This document shows positions 1 to 10,895 of a DNA stretch of 64,000 nt, piece by piece. The notes beneath the pieces were generated by a model. The model worked only from the letters and a program-made list of their open reading frames with translations, had not been told where the DNA came from and made no database searches. The DNA is from Malania oleifera (taxonomy: Eukaryota > Streptophyta > Magnoliopsida > Santalales > Ximeniaceae). Within the stretch, counting starts at the first letter, position 1. The number at the start of each line of letters is the position of its first letter. The translations under genes and the position numbers were made by a program. Where the stretch lies: the NCBI RefSeq assembly GCF_029873635.1, contig NC_080422.1, forward strand, positions 6,541,764 to 6,605,763. The letters run 5' to 3'.

Positions 1-96
1 AGTTTAAAATTAAAATAAAATTAATAATTAATAAAGGTGAAAAAGATAGAGGCATGCTTGTGAGTGCACATACAAATTCGTGAAATGTTAAAATTT

Positions 97-529
97 GATA
101 TACATTGTTGACTCACAGCCTAATAATTTAAACTTTTAGGTAAAATGATAATCTAACATGATATCAGAACTTTGGTTATTAAGAGGAACTGAGTTCTAGT
201 CTTATCGCCCGCGTTTATTCTGTGGTTTGATATACATTATTAACTCACAACCTAATAGTTTAAGCTTTTAGGTAAAGTGGTAATTTAATAGAAGATGTGA
301 ACCTATATGTCGGAAAAAATCCTAATTGAAGTACAAAGTCAAACAATAACTCAAATAATCTTTCTTTAGTTACGAGAATGAGTATGGCAACTTAAGAAAG
401 TAAAGTGATAATCTAACAAAAGATGTGAACCTCTATGTCCAAAAAAATCCTAATTAAAGTACAAAGTCAAACAATAACTCAAGTAATCTCTCTTTAGTTA
501 CGAGAATGAGTATTGCAACTTAAGAAAGT
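97..529. repeat. Decayed LTR-like repeat with a 128-bp tandem duplication
   Basis: Positions 273-400 and 401-528 are two near-identical direct copies with a period of 128 bp; both contain the words AGATGTGAACC and TTACGAGAATGAGTAT. A weaker related block (GATATACATT, CTCACA, CCTAATA) occurs at 97 and again at 229. After the first block, at about 157-170, the sequence TGATATCAGAAC resembles a mutated initiator-Met primer site (TGGTATCAGAGC). This suggests the tail of an old copia LTR, which is inference. No coding potential was seen. Confidence 0.5.
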
Positions 530-3500
530 GGTCTAATGAGTTCTTACGATCTTAAGAAATTATCTTTTGTATGGTTTGCGGATAAAATTAAAGTAGGAAA
601 GTAATTGAGGAAGGAATAGAATTAGACAATAATAGAATTACATTTAAAATGATTATAAACGTTTTGGAGTATAGATTACTGATTTTCGATTTGAATATGG
701 TTTGATTTGGACAAATTTCAATACAATTTTATATTATATTTTATCCAAATCCAATACAAATTCAAATTCAAAACCTCTCCAAATATAAGATTATTGTGTT
801 TGGTTAGTAATATGAAATTAGTGGTTGTACGAATTTCATTTTCAATTTCTTTCCAATATTTCATATTTAACACTTTTCAATGACTTCTATATTAAGTTAT
901 TATTATTCTTTTAAAAACCCTAATATGCATATAACTATTTAATTTTGTTGTTATTACTTTATAACGGCGATTAATACGTGTTATTATTAATATTTTTACT
1001 ATTTTATAATATTAAGTATCCCTAAAATACTAATAATAATTATTGTCCTATTATTATTATTATTATTATTATAATAGTAGATATTATTGTTATTGTAATT
1101 ATTTTAGTTGTTTTTATTATTATTACTTATTTTTTATTATAATTAAATGCAAGAACAAGATGCTATTATTGAAATTTGATTCCATTCTAAACCTAATTTC
1201 ACAAACCAAATAGGATGTTATTATATTGGGCCACCTAATAATTTTTATTCAACCTAAATTACTTTTATCTTATTTCTAACATTGACCTAAGCGGAGGAGA
1301 AAGATCTTAAAGATCACTAAAAATCTCGTAAGTTTTCTTCTCTTCCATGGTTACGGGTGTAGTGGGATAGATGTTGAACGAAATTATAAATCTAAATACG
1401 CAAAATTATACACAAAATTATCAAAATTTTAAATTCATAATTACTCTATTTTTAAGAATGATCATTCTCCACAATCAATGTAAATTTAAATTCAAAATTT
1501 GGACCCTGAAAAAAAAAAGAATAAAAAAAAAACTTATTAAAAAATGGGCAATTCAAAAATCAACCCAAGTGGCAATATATTAATTATAAATTTATAACCA
1601 TCCAAACGGCGCCAAACTTAAGAACTTAAGATGAACTTTGCCCATCTGACTTTCCAAAAGGAAGATATCAATAACAGAAACAGAACCATAAGATCTAAAA
1701 AAGCTTCTGACTTTGGCACAAGATGACAATTTGATTTCTTCCAAGGTTTCACACACGCCAAAATTAAAGCTTTCCAGGTTTCACACGTCGCCAAACAAGC
1801 AGCTGAAACCTCCAATCATGCATGCTTTGGCAGTTCTATAGTTGTCTAAGCGTCTAGCTAACCAGAAGTACTTATTACTGTGTGCTCTCATCTAGGAGAG
1901 GCAAAAAGCCCGCTTAAATGAGGTTTGAATTTAATACAAGTTGATTCGTTTATAAACATAACAACATAAACCCAATCTATTTATTAAACGGGTTAGGCGG
2001 GTTTTAATCGGGTCACCCCCGGCTCAGCTTAAAAGAATGAAGGATTTTAAAAAAATAATAATAATACGTAATTTTAGAAGAAATATTTTAAAATTTTTTT
2101 AAATAAATAAATTATTTTTTTTAACGAGTGACCTGTTTATGACCCGTTTATTAAACGAGCGGGTTTGGGTTTACATAATAGTAACCTGTTAATAAACGGA
2201 TTAATTCGAACTCGAACTCGTTTAATTCCGACCCATTTATGATCCACCCGAACTTGGTGAGTTAATCCGTTTTGCCACCTTATTTCATCTAATAGCAAAA
2301 TGACATCATATGAGTAGTGTGACCTCACATTTTGAGAATTGGCAAAGGATGTGAATTTAAAAAAAAAAAATTATATAAAATTTGTGGGATTTGATTTTCA
2401 TGATGCGTATACTTTAATTTTGAGAGAAATTCTTTTTTTTTTTCTCGGAATTCAAGAAACAATAGGGAGGTCAGTGCATTTGCCCCAAAAATAATGGTAA
2501 ATGTGTAATTGACTTCTTCGAATTAATTGTCAAATATAATTTCTTTTTCTTAATTAACTTTTGAGTAATACATAATCAAAATTGTAAGACAAGATCCCAT
2601 AAAAAAGGACATTGAATGGAATAAGGTAGGTCAAAGACACTAGAGGAAGCAGGGTTTTCACCATATTAGCATAGTAGGTTTTGGCCATAGGGGAAATGAA
2701 CCTGCAAGGAATCCATGAACAAGAGCTTCTTCCTTTGACCAAGTGTAAGTGAGAAGACACTAATCACATGGTTTGAGATGATGAAGGGGAGAAATTTGAG
2801 GGGTGTCATGCAACATTGTGGCAATCAAGAAGAGAGGAAACTTATTGAAAGTTAGGGTTAAGGGTGCATGCACAGTCAATTGATCGTAGCGATCAAATGA
2901 TGATTTGTCATCCGATTAAGCTAAAATTTTCACGTTCATAATTCATCCTTCTTCAATCTTGTCAATTTGATTGTCATTTGGAGATCATTCGCATTGCTTT
3001 TGTGATTTGGATAGTAACTTCTAATTTTTGTGAGACCTTTTCATTTTCTTGAACCTTGATTTCACTTTTGTTGATGATGACTTATGTTGATTTGTATGCC
3101 AAAAATTTATTATTTTTTATGAATATGATTGATGTGTGCTTCTAGTTTTAATTAGGGAGGATTTATTGTAACCTATTATTTTGATATATTGGAAGATTGG
3201 AAGCGGACTTTGTCTCGTGATTTTTCTCATCACATCGAAGGGTTTTTTTACATAATTTGGTGTTCTCTTTTTAATTATGGTGCTTGTGTTTTTTGGCTGC
3301 TAATTATTTCTATTCATTAAGTAATTAATTATTCTGCTTAGTGTTAATTGGATTAGGAGAAGGCTTATATTGAGATATTATGTTTTGACCATCACCTCCA
3401 TACCTCCCCTTCCCCAATGGGATTGATCTTGAAGCTAACCTCTTCTCTTTCTACTAGCCTGGACCAAGCTTGAGTTTGTCCAATTTTTTTTTTTTTTTTT

Positions 3501-5236
3501 GGTCGATTTTTATGTTCGGTTCAACCAAAAAAAAAAAAAACCATATTGAAATATTCAAAAGCACCTGAAAATTAGTTTTGACGGTAACAGATTTTGTGCT
3601 TGAAGTATGTATTTCATGTAATAACGACAGACACTTGAAAAATTCTACTTTTATATTAGCGAAACAACTAGTTCTCATGGTTTTATAACTTGTAGTTTTA
3701 CCACTTACTATTCAACAAACATTTGTTTGCCCTTACAGTATGTTTGTAATTTTATTTGATTAAATTTATACTTTTTATCACCTTATGGCACATGGAAACC
3801 TTGTTTTAAACCTTAAATTTAATTAAAGAAAAATTCATAGACCTAAAAAGAATTTGAAATTAGATAATAATGGGTTGTCACATGCATAGTGTTGCGTAAT
3901 AGATCAATTGGTCATAGGGATAGGCTCAATTAGAAGGTTGAAAATGTGTCAAGGACAATGCAATGGCTAGTGATGGTTAGTTGGCCAAAAGAAGAGGTAG
4001 ACTATTCAACTACCAAACACATTCATATATATAGACACACACACACACACTCTAAATCCAAAGAAATAGAGTAAATACTATTGCCGATCCTAATATTTTG
4101 ATGATCTTAGTCCTCGTTTGGGAAGACTTAAAAAAAGTGCTTATAGCATTTATTACTTAAAATGAGCACTTTTATTAAAAAAAAAAAAAAAAAAGTGGTC
4201 TTTGACTTATACTACAACAAACATTTATTGTAAAAAATGTTTTTCCAAAACCTCTGTTTTGAGAACTATTTAAGTGAATTTTGAAAAATAATAAAAGATT
4301 GTTTTTTGGCCACAAATAAGTGACACCGTTTATAGGCAGGATCAATTTTGTGAATATAACAAAAATTAGTGGCTATTTTATAATTAAAAAAATACATTAG
4401 AAGATAATGATATATTATTTTATTACGTATTAAAACATATTAATTATTAATGAAATATAATTCTATTTTGCGATGAAGAAGAAGAACCATCCATTAATTT
4501 AAAGTAATATTAAAAATTTAAAATAATAATTTAATTAATACTATTATTTTAATATAAATTAATATGATAGTTATATATTACAAATATAAACTAAGAACAA
4601 GATTATTATTAATAAAAAATGCTATATTAATTTTCCTTAATAAAAAGTATTTAATTATTAATTAAAAATAGAAGTTAAAATAATTATTAACTAAATTGTT
4701 AATTAAAAATTAATCACATATTATTTTATTATGCATTATAGTCTATTAATTATTAATAAAATATAATAAAGTTTTGGAATGAACAAAAAGAATCATCTAT
4801 AAATTTAAATTAACATTAAATGATATATAAATTTTAATTTAGTTATTAATTTTTTTAACATAAATTAATATATAATTAGATGTTATAAATATAAATTAAT
4901 TTAAATTACTAATAATTCTTGTTCAATCCAAAACTAAATTATAATAACTAATTTATATTTTTAAATATATTTTAAATAAAATATTAATATTTTTAAAATT
5001 AAAAATTTTAAATGATAATTATATTAATTTTATAATTAAAATTTAAATAATTTATATTAACTAAAATAATATAATATTGTTTATTAATTAACAGTAATAA
5101 CAAATAATTCTATTTTTATCATAATTTTAAATGATAGTAATATATTATAAATATAAATTTATAAAAAATAATAAAAACATTAATATTTTTATAATTAAAA
5201 TTTTTAAATGATAATTATATTAATTTTCTATTAACT
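530..5236. other. Gene-free AT-rich stretch with simple and degenerate repeats
   Basis: No open reading frame here resembles a known protein. It contains TTA-type simple sequence (about 1040-1075), an AC run (4030-4050) and poly-T/poly-A tracts (3483-3500, 3527-3540). A roughly 300-bp degenerate AT-rich tandem unit starts near 4408 and again near 4711. The block at about 5085-5160 resembles 7245-7330 on the far side of the solo LTR, so this AT-rich repeat pre-dates that insertion. Confidence 0.5.
1895..2285. mobile_element. Possible fold-back MITE (hAT-like)
   Basis: The ends show loosely inverted motifs: AGAGGCAAAAAGCCCGC near 1897 and TCCGTTTTGCCACCTT near 2265-2281. The interior carries several inverted copies of an AAACGGGTTAA-type word. 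This is a common layout of non-autonomous hAT-type MITEs in plants. No clear 8-bp target duplication could be set by eye, so the boundaries are approximate. Confidence 0.35.
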
Positions 5237-6189
5237 AAAATTGTAACGACCTGCTTAATAAACTGAGTTTTTTATTTTTTATTTTTTATACTATGATAAT
5301 CTATATTATGACATTCTACATGCTCTGATATCATACTACGAACAACCCCAATCATTAGCCTAAGCAGCGAGAAGTAGAAATCGCATGAACATAACCATAT
5401 GAAAATATATACAATACAATATCATACAATACTAGAGTACTAACATGTTTCCCAAAATACCCTCAACTATGCTAGGATATATAAAAATCCTCTACAATAC
5501 TCACTTCACTGACAGGGAACTACTGAAACCCCTCTATCTACAAGTCTGATATGCTTGTCTACCTAGATCACCTGAAAAATGATTCAACACTGGGGTAAGC
5601 CAACGCTCAGTAAGAAGAAATATGTTATTACTAATGTGTGGTAAATGAGCTACAGTATTATGAAAATCTGTTTTCATATAATCATGTATAACTAGATATG
5701 TAAGTATAGTACAAGTAATAAAATACATCACCTTTTCCATGTTGTTTAACATAATAGTATTGTAGGTTACTATTCAAAATACTTCTAGTGTACATAAGTA
5801 TGTTCCCTGTTTCTGTAAATCTGTATATACGTAATAGTAAGTGAAATTTTTCCTATGGATGTGTGTCATGATTTAACCCCTCATGACAGGGTTGTGTGGC
5901 CCGTAGGAGAGATCTACACTGGCTAGCCGACCAGGGTAAATCACTATACTCCATCGGTCTGATCTGCCCACCTCAACCCATATCTAATGGGGAGCCTTTC
6001 CACGTCAAGGGCCTAGGTGATTGGCCTACTACCACATATTATCTAAATAAGTGGTTGCACTCACAACATAACATAATATCTGTAGCAACGGTACCTTACT
6101 CTATAACTGCATAGTCCAACAGGGTTTGATACTATATAATATATCTCTATATACAACTATCTGATTTACCATGATTCTTAAATAACCAT

Positions 6190-6370
6190 AATAATCATGA
6201 TACTGAGTAAACTGTAACTGTAATCTGTACATCATAGTATAGAGAAGTGTATAATTATGATACTGAAAACTGCATAATCATAGTACTGAAATTCATATAA
6301 TCATGGTACTGAGATTCGTATAATTATGGTACTAGAATTCGTATAATCATGGTACTGAAATTCATAAAAC
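6190..6370 (-). repeat. Minisatellite inside solo LTR G1
   Basis: About five to six imperfect copies of a unit near 31 bp, each with GGTACTGA or ATACTGA followed by ATTCRTATAATYATG, run from about 6195 to 6365. It lies in the intron-like part of the LTR, where the other solo LTRs carry different minisatellites. Confidence 0.65.
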
Positions 6371-6797
6371 ATATCTCCGTACTATATTCATATTCTCAAG
6401 TCACACCATACTTAATACATAATTTTCATAATTTAATAAACTGTATAATATTTTAAAAATACCTAGTATAGCATATTTCCCTTACCTGATTACTATAAAG
6501 CTCCTATGGTATATTGGCCTAACACCTACAGAGCCTCCGACATAACACCCTAAAAACAACATTTGCCAGAACAGAATATCAGTATTTTTCTGCCTATATC
6601 ATTTCCTATAACTGTCATAAGGCCAAAAATGGGCTAAAAGGTCTTACCCTGAATTTGAGATGAAATCCAATTTTGTTTCACCAACGATTCGCTCTGGTAG
6701 ACTTGTAGAGAACTTCGTCAGGAGCGTCATGGTGGCTTCGAATCGTCGATCCAGTGACTGGCGGGGCTGAAATCGAAGAGAGAAGGGAGAGGGACCG

Positions 6798-6799
<2 letters not shown>

Positions 6800-6849
<50 letters not shown>
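6800..6849. repeat. (GA)n microsatellite
   Basis: About 25 uninterrupted GA units. On the LTR coding strand this is a CT run just after the promoter-like palindrome cluster, where the related LTRs also carry CT-rich leaders. Confidence 0.95.
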
Positions 6850-6852
<3 letters not shown>

Positions 6853-7241
6853 CTGAAATGTGATAAAAATATGATTTTTCACTACTTATAGGGACAGATT
6901 CGTCGACGAGACACATCACCTCGTCGACGAGTCCTTCTGTAAATTCGTCGACGAACCTTACCCTTCATCGATGAAATTCAGAGCAGCCCAAAACCTTCGC
7001 TCGGTATTTTTTCGTCGACGAAATGTAGCTTCGTCGACGAATTTCCTTATGCGCTTGTCTACGAACCCCTGTATTCGTTGACGAGTCCTAGCAATTCCTT
7101 GAGATTATTTTTATTATTATTATATCCAAAATGCGATGTCCGCGTTCGTCGACGAAGTCTACTACCTCCTTTTATTCTTGTTTCCATTTCTTTCCCTCTT
7201 TATTATTAAAATACTATTATTCTTTGGGTCACTACAAAAAT

Positions 7242-7496
7242 AACATGACATTATTTATTAATTAACAATAATAACAAATAATATTATTTTTATCATAATT
7301 TAATATGCTAGTAATATATTATAAATATACATTAATAACAAAATTATTGTTAATTGAAAAATAATCTTATATTATTTTTAATAGAAAATATTTAAATTTT
7401 AATTATAAAATATTAAAATAATCATTAATGAATCTGTTAATTAAAAAATATTAGTATTTATAATTTAAAGAATGTTTATAAGTAATCAAATAGTAT
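7242..7496. other. Gene-free AT-rich DNA
   Basis: Continuation of the AT-rich repeat interrupted by solo LTR G1. Blocks of TTAATTAACA-type sequence match 5085-5160. No gene was seen. Confidence 0.5.
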
Positions 7497-8760
7497 TGGA
7501 ATTCGTGTGATCCCAAAAGGGGGTGAATTGGGTTTTAAAATTTTTTTGGCTAAATTAAACATTTACGTCAATTCACCTTATATCATCTCTCATTCATAAT
7601 GCAAATATGTATGTAAAATAATTAAATTGTGAGTACAAATAAGCACGTGTGCAGTATATCTCATTTAATTTAAATGTGTGCATGCAAATAAATATGATAG
7701 TAAATAAATAGGCATACACATACTGAATTTAAAGTGCCGTAACTTAAATGAGATAGGAAAGAGAGATACACAATATTTGTTATCAAGGTTCGGCCAAACT
7801 AGCCTATGTCCTCGCCTTGGGCATACCCCCCAAGGATTTCACTAACCCTGCTCACTTACGGGTGGAGCAAAAACCGTTTACAATGTCCTTCCAGGGCGGA
7901 CATTCCCTTAACGCTTGGTTTACAAAGAACCCTTATAAGATGATTATGAATTAAAAAAACAATGTTCTTTGAATGAGCTAATATTTGATACAATAAAAAC
8001 CTCGCACTAATCTCTCAAAGTAATGAATCACAACAAGATTAGAGAGCAAGAGAGATAGTGAGTACTTAAAATGATGAACTAAATGCAAAATACTTGTGAA
8101 TGATATTCAATAGATGTTAGCCACTAAGATCAATAATTAAACAAGTCTTTAACCTTGTATTTATAGGCCTTTTGGAGTACTAGCCATTTTATGGCCTTTG
8201 GGCTTAGAAAATAATATAATACTTTGAAAACTAGTCGTTTATAGCCATTGGGTTTTGAATTCCAATGCAAACCGTCGACGAATTCCCCAAACTGTTGACG
8301 ATTTCCCCTCAAACCGTTGACGGTTTCTCCCAAACCATAGATTGTGTGATCAAATCGTAGACGGTTTCATTCAGGCCAAATTCCATTTAACTCTCTACCT
8401 AAAATCGTCAAAGCACTTGGGCCAAATTGTCTACGATTTGCCCTATTTCTTCACAAACTTAATATTCTTGTGTATTTAGGTGTATAATAATGGTTTTAAC
8501 CCATCTGGGACCAAGTATATGAAGATATACGATATTTAGACCATTTAACACTTGTCATATTTTAAACAAAGTTAAGTATATGATATTTTCATGTAAATCA
8601 TGATTTTGTCTTTGAAAACTCTTAAGTATGAAACTTATGATTTAGTCATATCCTATATACTCTATGTACTAGTATGCATATGCAATTGCTCAACTCTTGC
8701 TTAATAAACATGCATGAAACAAAACTGCAAGAGTTGCAATAAACAACACTACCTCAAACA
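7497..8760 (-). repeat. Copia-type 3' LTR (antisense), element otherwise lost
   Basis: On the minus strand the block starts TGTTTGAGGTAG at 8760. It is preceded by the purine run AATGGGGAG (8761-8769), which fits a polypurine tract, so this should be the 3' LTR of a minus-strand element. It ends near 7497 beside GTGATCCCAAAAGGGGG. A TATAAATA-like box lies on the minus strand near 8156-8165, and several ACCGTCGACG-type palindromes lie upstream of it (about 8275-8440). A GGTTCGGCCAA...CCTATGTCC word (7788-7810) resembles the GGTTCGG...CCTACGTCC motif seen in copia LTRs, including one at 49706 here. Only about 200 bp of internal sequence follow before another element begins. Boundaries are approximate and the superfamily is inferred. 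Confidence 0.6.
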
Positions 8761-9008
8761 CTCCCCATTATACATATGTTTCTACATGTTGTTCATTGGA
8801 TGCACTTGAGTTCTTCTGAGTGATTGTCCACTTTGATCTTTCCTACTTGATGTCTACTCAATCTTTGCATTGAGAGTGTTCGCTCGATCTTTGCACTAAA
8901 ACCCGTATCTGTATGATTTTTCCACTTTTACCTGTTACAGCTTAGTATGCAAAGATTAGTTTAACTTAGAACCACTAGTGGGTTGTTTTCATCAAAACAC
9001 GACAATTA

Positions 9009-10541
9009 GGATTATGTAGCCACCAAGGCTAACAACATGGATGACGCAACTTGGAAGGAGTTGGAAGTCAAAGTTGTGGCTACTATCATATTATGTTTGG
9101 CCAATTACGTGATATACCACGTCATGGACGAGGAATCGCTGACGACAATTTGGCTGAAACTAGAGAGTTGGTACATGTCCAAGTTTTTATCGAACAAGTT
9201 GTATCTTAAGCAACGACTTCACGAGCTTAAGATGACAGAGGGTTCGGATTTGAATCAACACATCAACGTATTCAATCATATCGTCAGTGATTTGAAACAG
9301 GTTGATGTTAAAGTTCAAGAATGAAGACAAAGTGTTGATGCTGTTGAATTTCTTGTCTATGTCTCCCTACGTATGAGAACCTGGTTATGACTCTGACTTG
9401 GGGGAAAGAAACCCTGAAGTTGGAGGATATCACGAGTGCCTTGTTGAGTTTCCATAAAAGGAAGAAGGTTAGCGACGATAATACTCACGGTGAATGGCTT
9501 ATGCTGAAGGGAAATCAAAATCGTGGGAGAGGCAAGTCCTGGGCTGGATCGAACAATCATAGGGCTCGGTCTAAATCAAAGAAGAGGAAGGATGTGTGGC
9601 ATTTTAAGTGCAATAAAAAGGGGCACATAAAATTCGAGTGCCCGGAAAGAATGAAGAGAAATGCTGAAAGCAAAGAAGGGTCATCAAACACAGCGAATGT
9701 AGTAAAAGGATACTTTGGGAGCAGTGACAGTGATATACTCTCGATTTTATCTGGGTCGGATGAGTTCACAGATGCTTGGATCTTGGACACGACGTGTTCT
9801 TATCATATGATGCCCAATAACGACTAGTTCACTACGTATAGATTGGTGAGTTCTGGTTCTATTTTTATGGGTAACAATGCTGCATGCAAAGTGGTCAGGA
9901 TGGGAAATTAGAATCAAGATGTTCGATGGTGTGTGGTGAGGACGTTTTTTGATGTGAGGCACATAGAGTTGAGGAAGAATCTGGTTTCGTTAGGCACCTT
10001 GGATTGTAACGGGTTTAAATACAAATCTTTAAGGCGAGAGTTGAGGAAGAATCTAGTTTCATTAGGCACCTTGGATTGTAACGGGTTTAAATACAAATCT
10101 TTAAGGTGGGTAACAAATCGTTAGGCACACACATTCTACTGGGTACAATGGTTGTAGGTAGAGTTGCAGCCACAAAGTATGAGTCACAGTACAGTTTTGT
10201 GGCATATGTGGTTAGGGCATATGGGTGAGTGTGGGACGAAGGAACTTCACTAGAGAAATCTTTTGAATGGTGTAAAATCATGTAAGCTGGAGTTCAACAA
10301 GCGGCATTGTGTGCTTTAGGAAGCAGAATTGGGTTTAGTTCATGACAACCACACACAAAATAAAGGGATTACTGGATTTGTTCATACAGATGTTCGAGAG
10401 TCGGTAAGAGTAGCATCACAAGGGGGAAGTTTTATCGACGACTACTCAAGTCAGACAACTGTACACAAATTTGAGAAATCGTTAATGTCTATTAGTCATC
10501 CGAATTCAAATTTCAAAAATGATGTCGAACAAAATCGTTGA
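9009..10541 (+). pseudogene. gag-pol: Ty1/copia gag-protease-integrase fragment (degenerate)
   Basis: This stretch encodes a broken copia polyprotein in several frames. At 9037-9324 is a gag (UBN2-type) segment ending in a stop. At 9387-9827 the frame shifts into late gag with a CCHC zinc knuckle (CNKKGHIKFEC, about 9610-9642) and then the start of the protease. The protease active site should read DSGAS or DTACS; here it is DTTCSYHMM, so it is already altered. Downstream, 9828-10130 holds the rest of the protease with a 72-bp tandem duplication. From about 10206 there is a GAG-pre-integrase segment (LWHMWLGHMG in one frame), and 10329-10541 starts the integrase core (GLVHD...VHTDV). The sequence stops inside the integrase, so reverse transcriptase and RNase H are absent. 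There are several stops and frameshifts, no LTRs can be assigned, and it is a dead fragment. Confidence 0.85.
9965..10108 (+). repeat. 72-bp tandem duplication inside the copia fragment
   Basis: Positions 9965-10036 and 10037-10108 are direct copies differing at only a few bases. The unit is 24 codons long, so the frame is kept, and it repeats the protease-proximal segment ELRKNLVSLGTLDCNGFKYK. Confidence 0.93.
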
Positions 10542-10895
10542 TAGTTCTCTTTCAGACTAGCTTCCTTGTTTTCTTCAGCCACTCAGCTCTAATTCATAAA
10601 AACTTTTGCATTATCATTTACTTTATGACGATAACAAGTCATCTTCTTCTTTAAACCGCCACCAATCTTTATAGAATGATGGTTCTATTCTAGGAATAGA
10701 CCTTTCTTAGACTAAACAAAATCTAAACTAATCCATTTTCTCTAGAAGAACACCATGTTCACCAAAATTCTTTGAATCAAAAATTCAAATTCCCAATCAG
10801 ATAGTTAACAGTCAAAAAGTTGAGAATTGGCTATCAAACTGATGGCCAATCAGCATATGCTCAACAAAGAGGAAAAACCCAGCTTCTCAAGGCTT
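10542..10895. other. Spacer between copia fragment and HMG-box gene; 3' flank of that gene
   Basis: No coding similarity was seen. The part next to 10896 should include the 3' untranslated region of the HMG-box gene on the minus strand. No clear AATAAA signal was noticed on that strand close to the stop. Confidence 0.5.

Larger units (their letters stand above)
5242..7236 (-). mobile_element. Solo LTR G1 (about 2.0 kb), target duplication AAAAT
   Basis: The block reads TGTAACGACC at its left end and GGGTCACTACA at its right end, giving TG...CA termini. It is flanked by perfect 5-bp copies of AAAAT at 5237-5241 and 7237-7241. No internal domain, second LTR or pol sequence is present, so it is a solo LTR left by LTR-LTR recombination. 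Read on the minus strand it holds, in order, a cluster of TTCGTCGACGAA-type palindromes (about 7160-6895), a GA/CT run, a splice-donor-like AG|GTAAGG (about 6485), a 31-bp-type minisatellite (about 6365-6190), a GGTACC box (about 6090), and a TTTTTCAG acceptor-like site (about 5572). The same order is seen in the other solo LTRs of this window. The class is probably Ty3/gypsy by LTR style, but no coding part proves it. Confidence 0.88.

Noticed and set aside
1371-1583. Plus-strand frame of 70 codons
   Set aside because: AT-rich, Asn/Lys/Ile composition, no homology seen.
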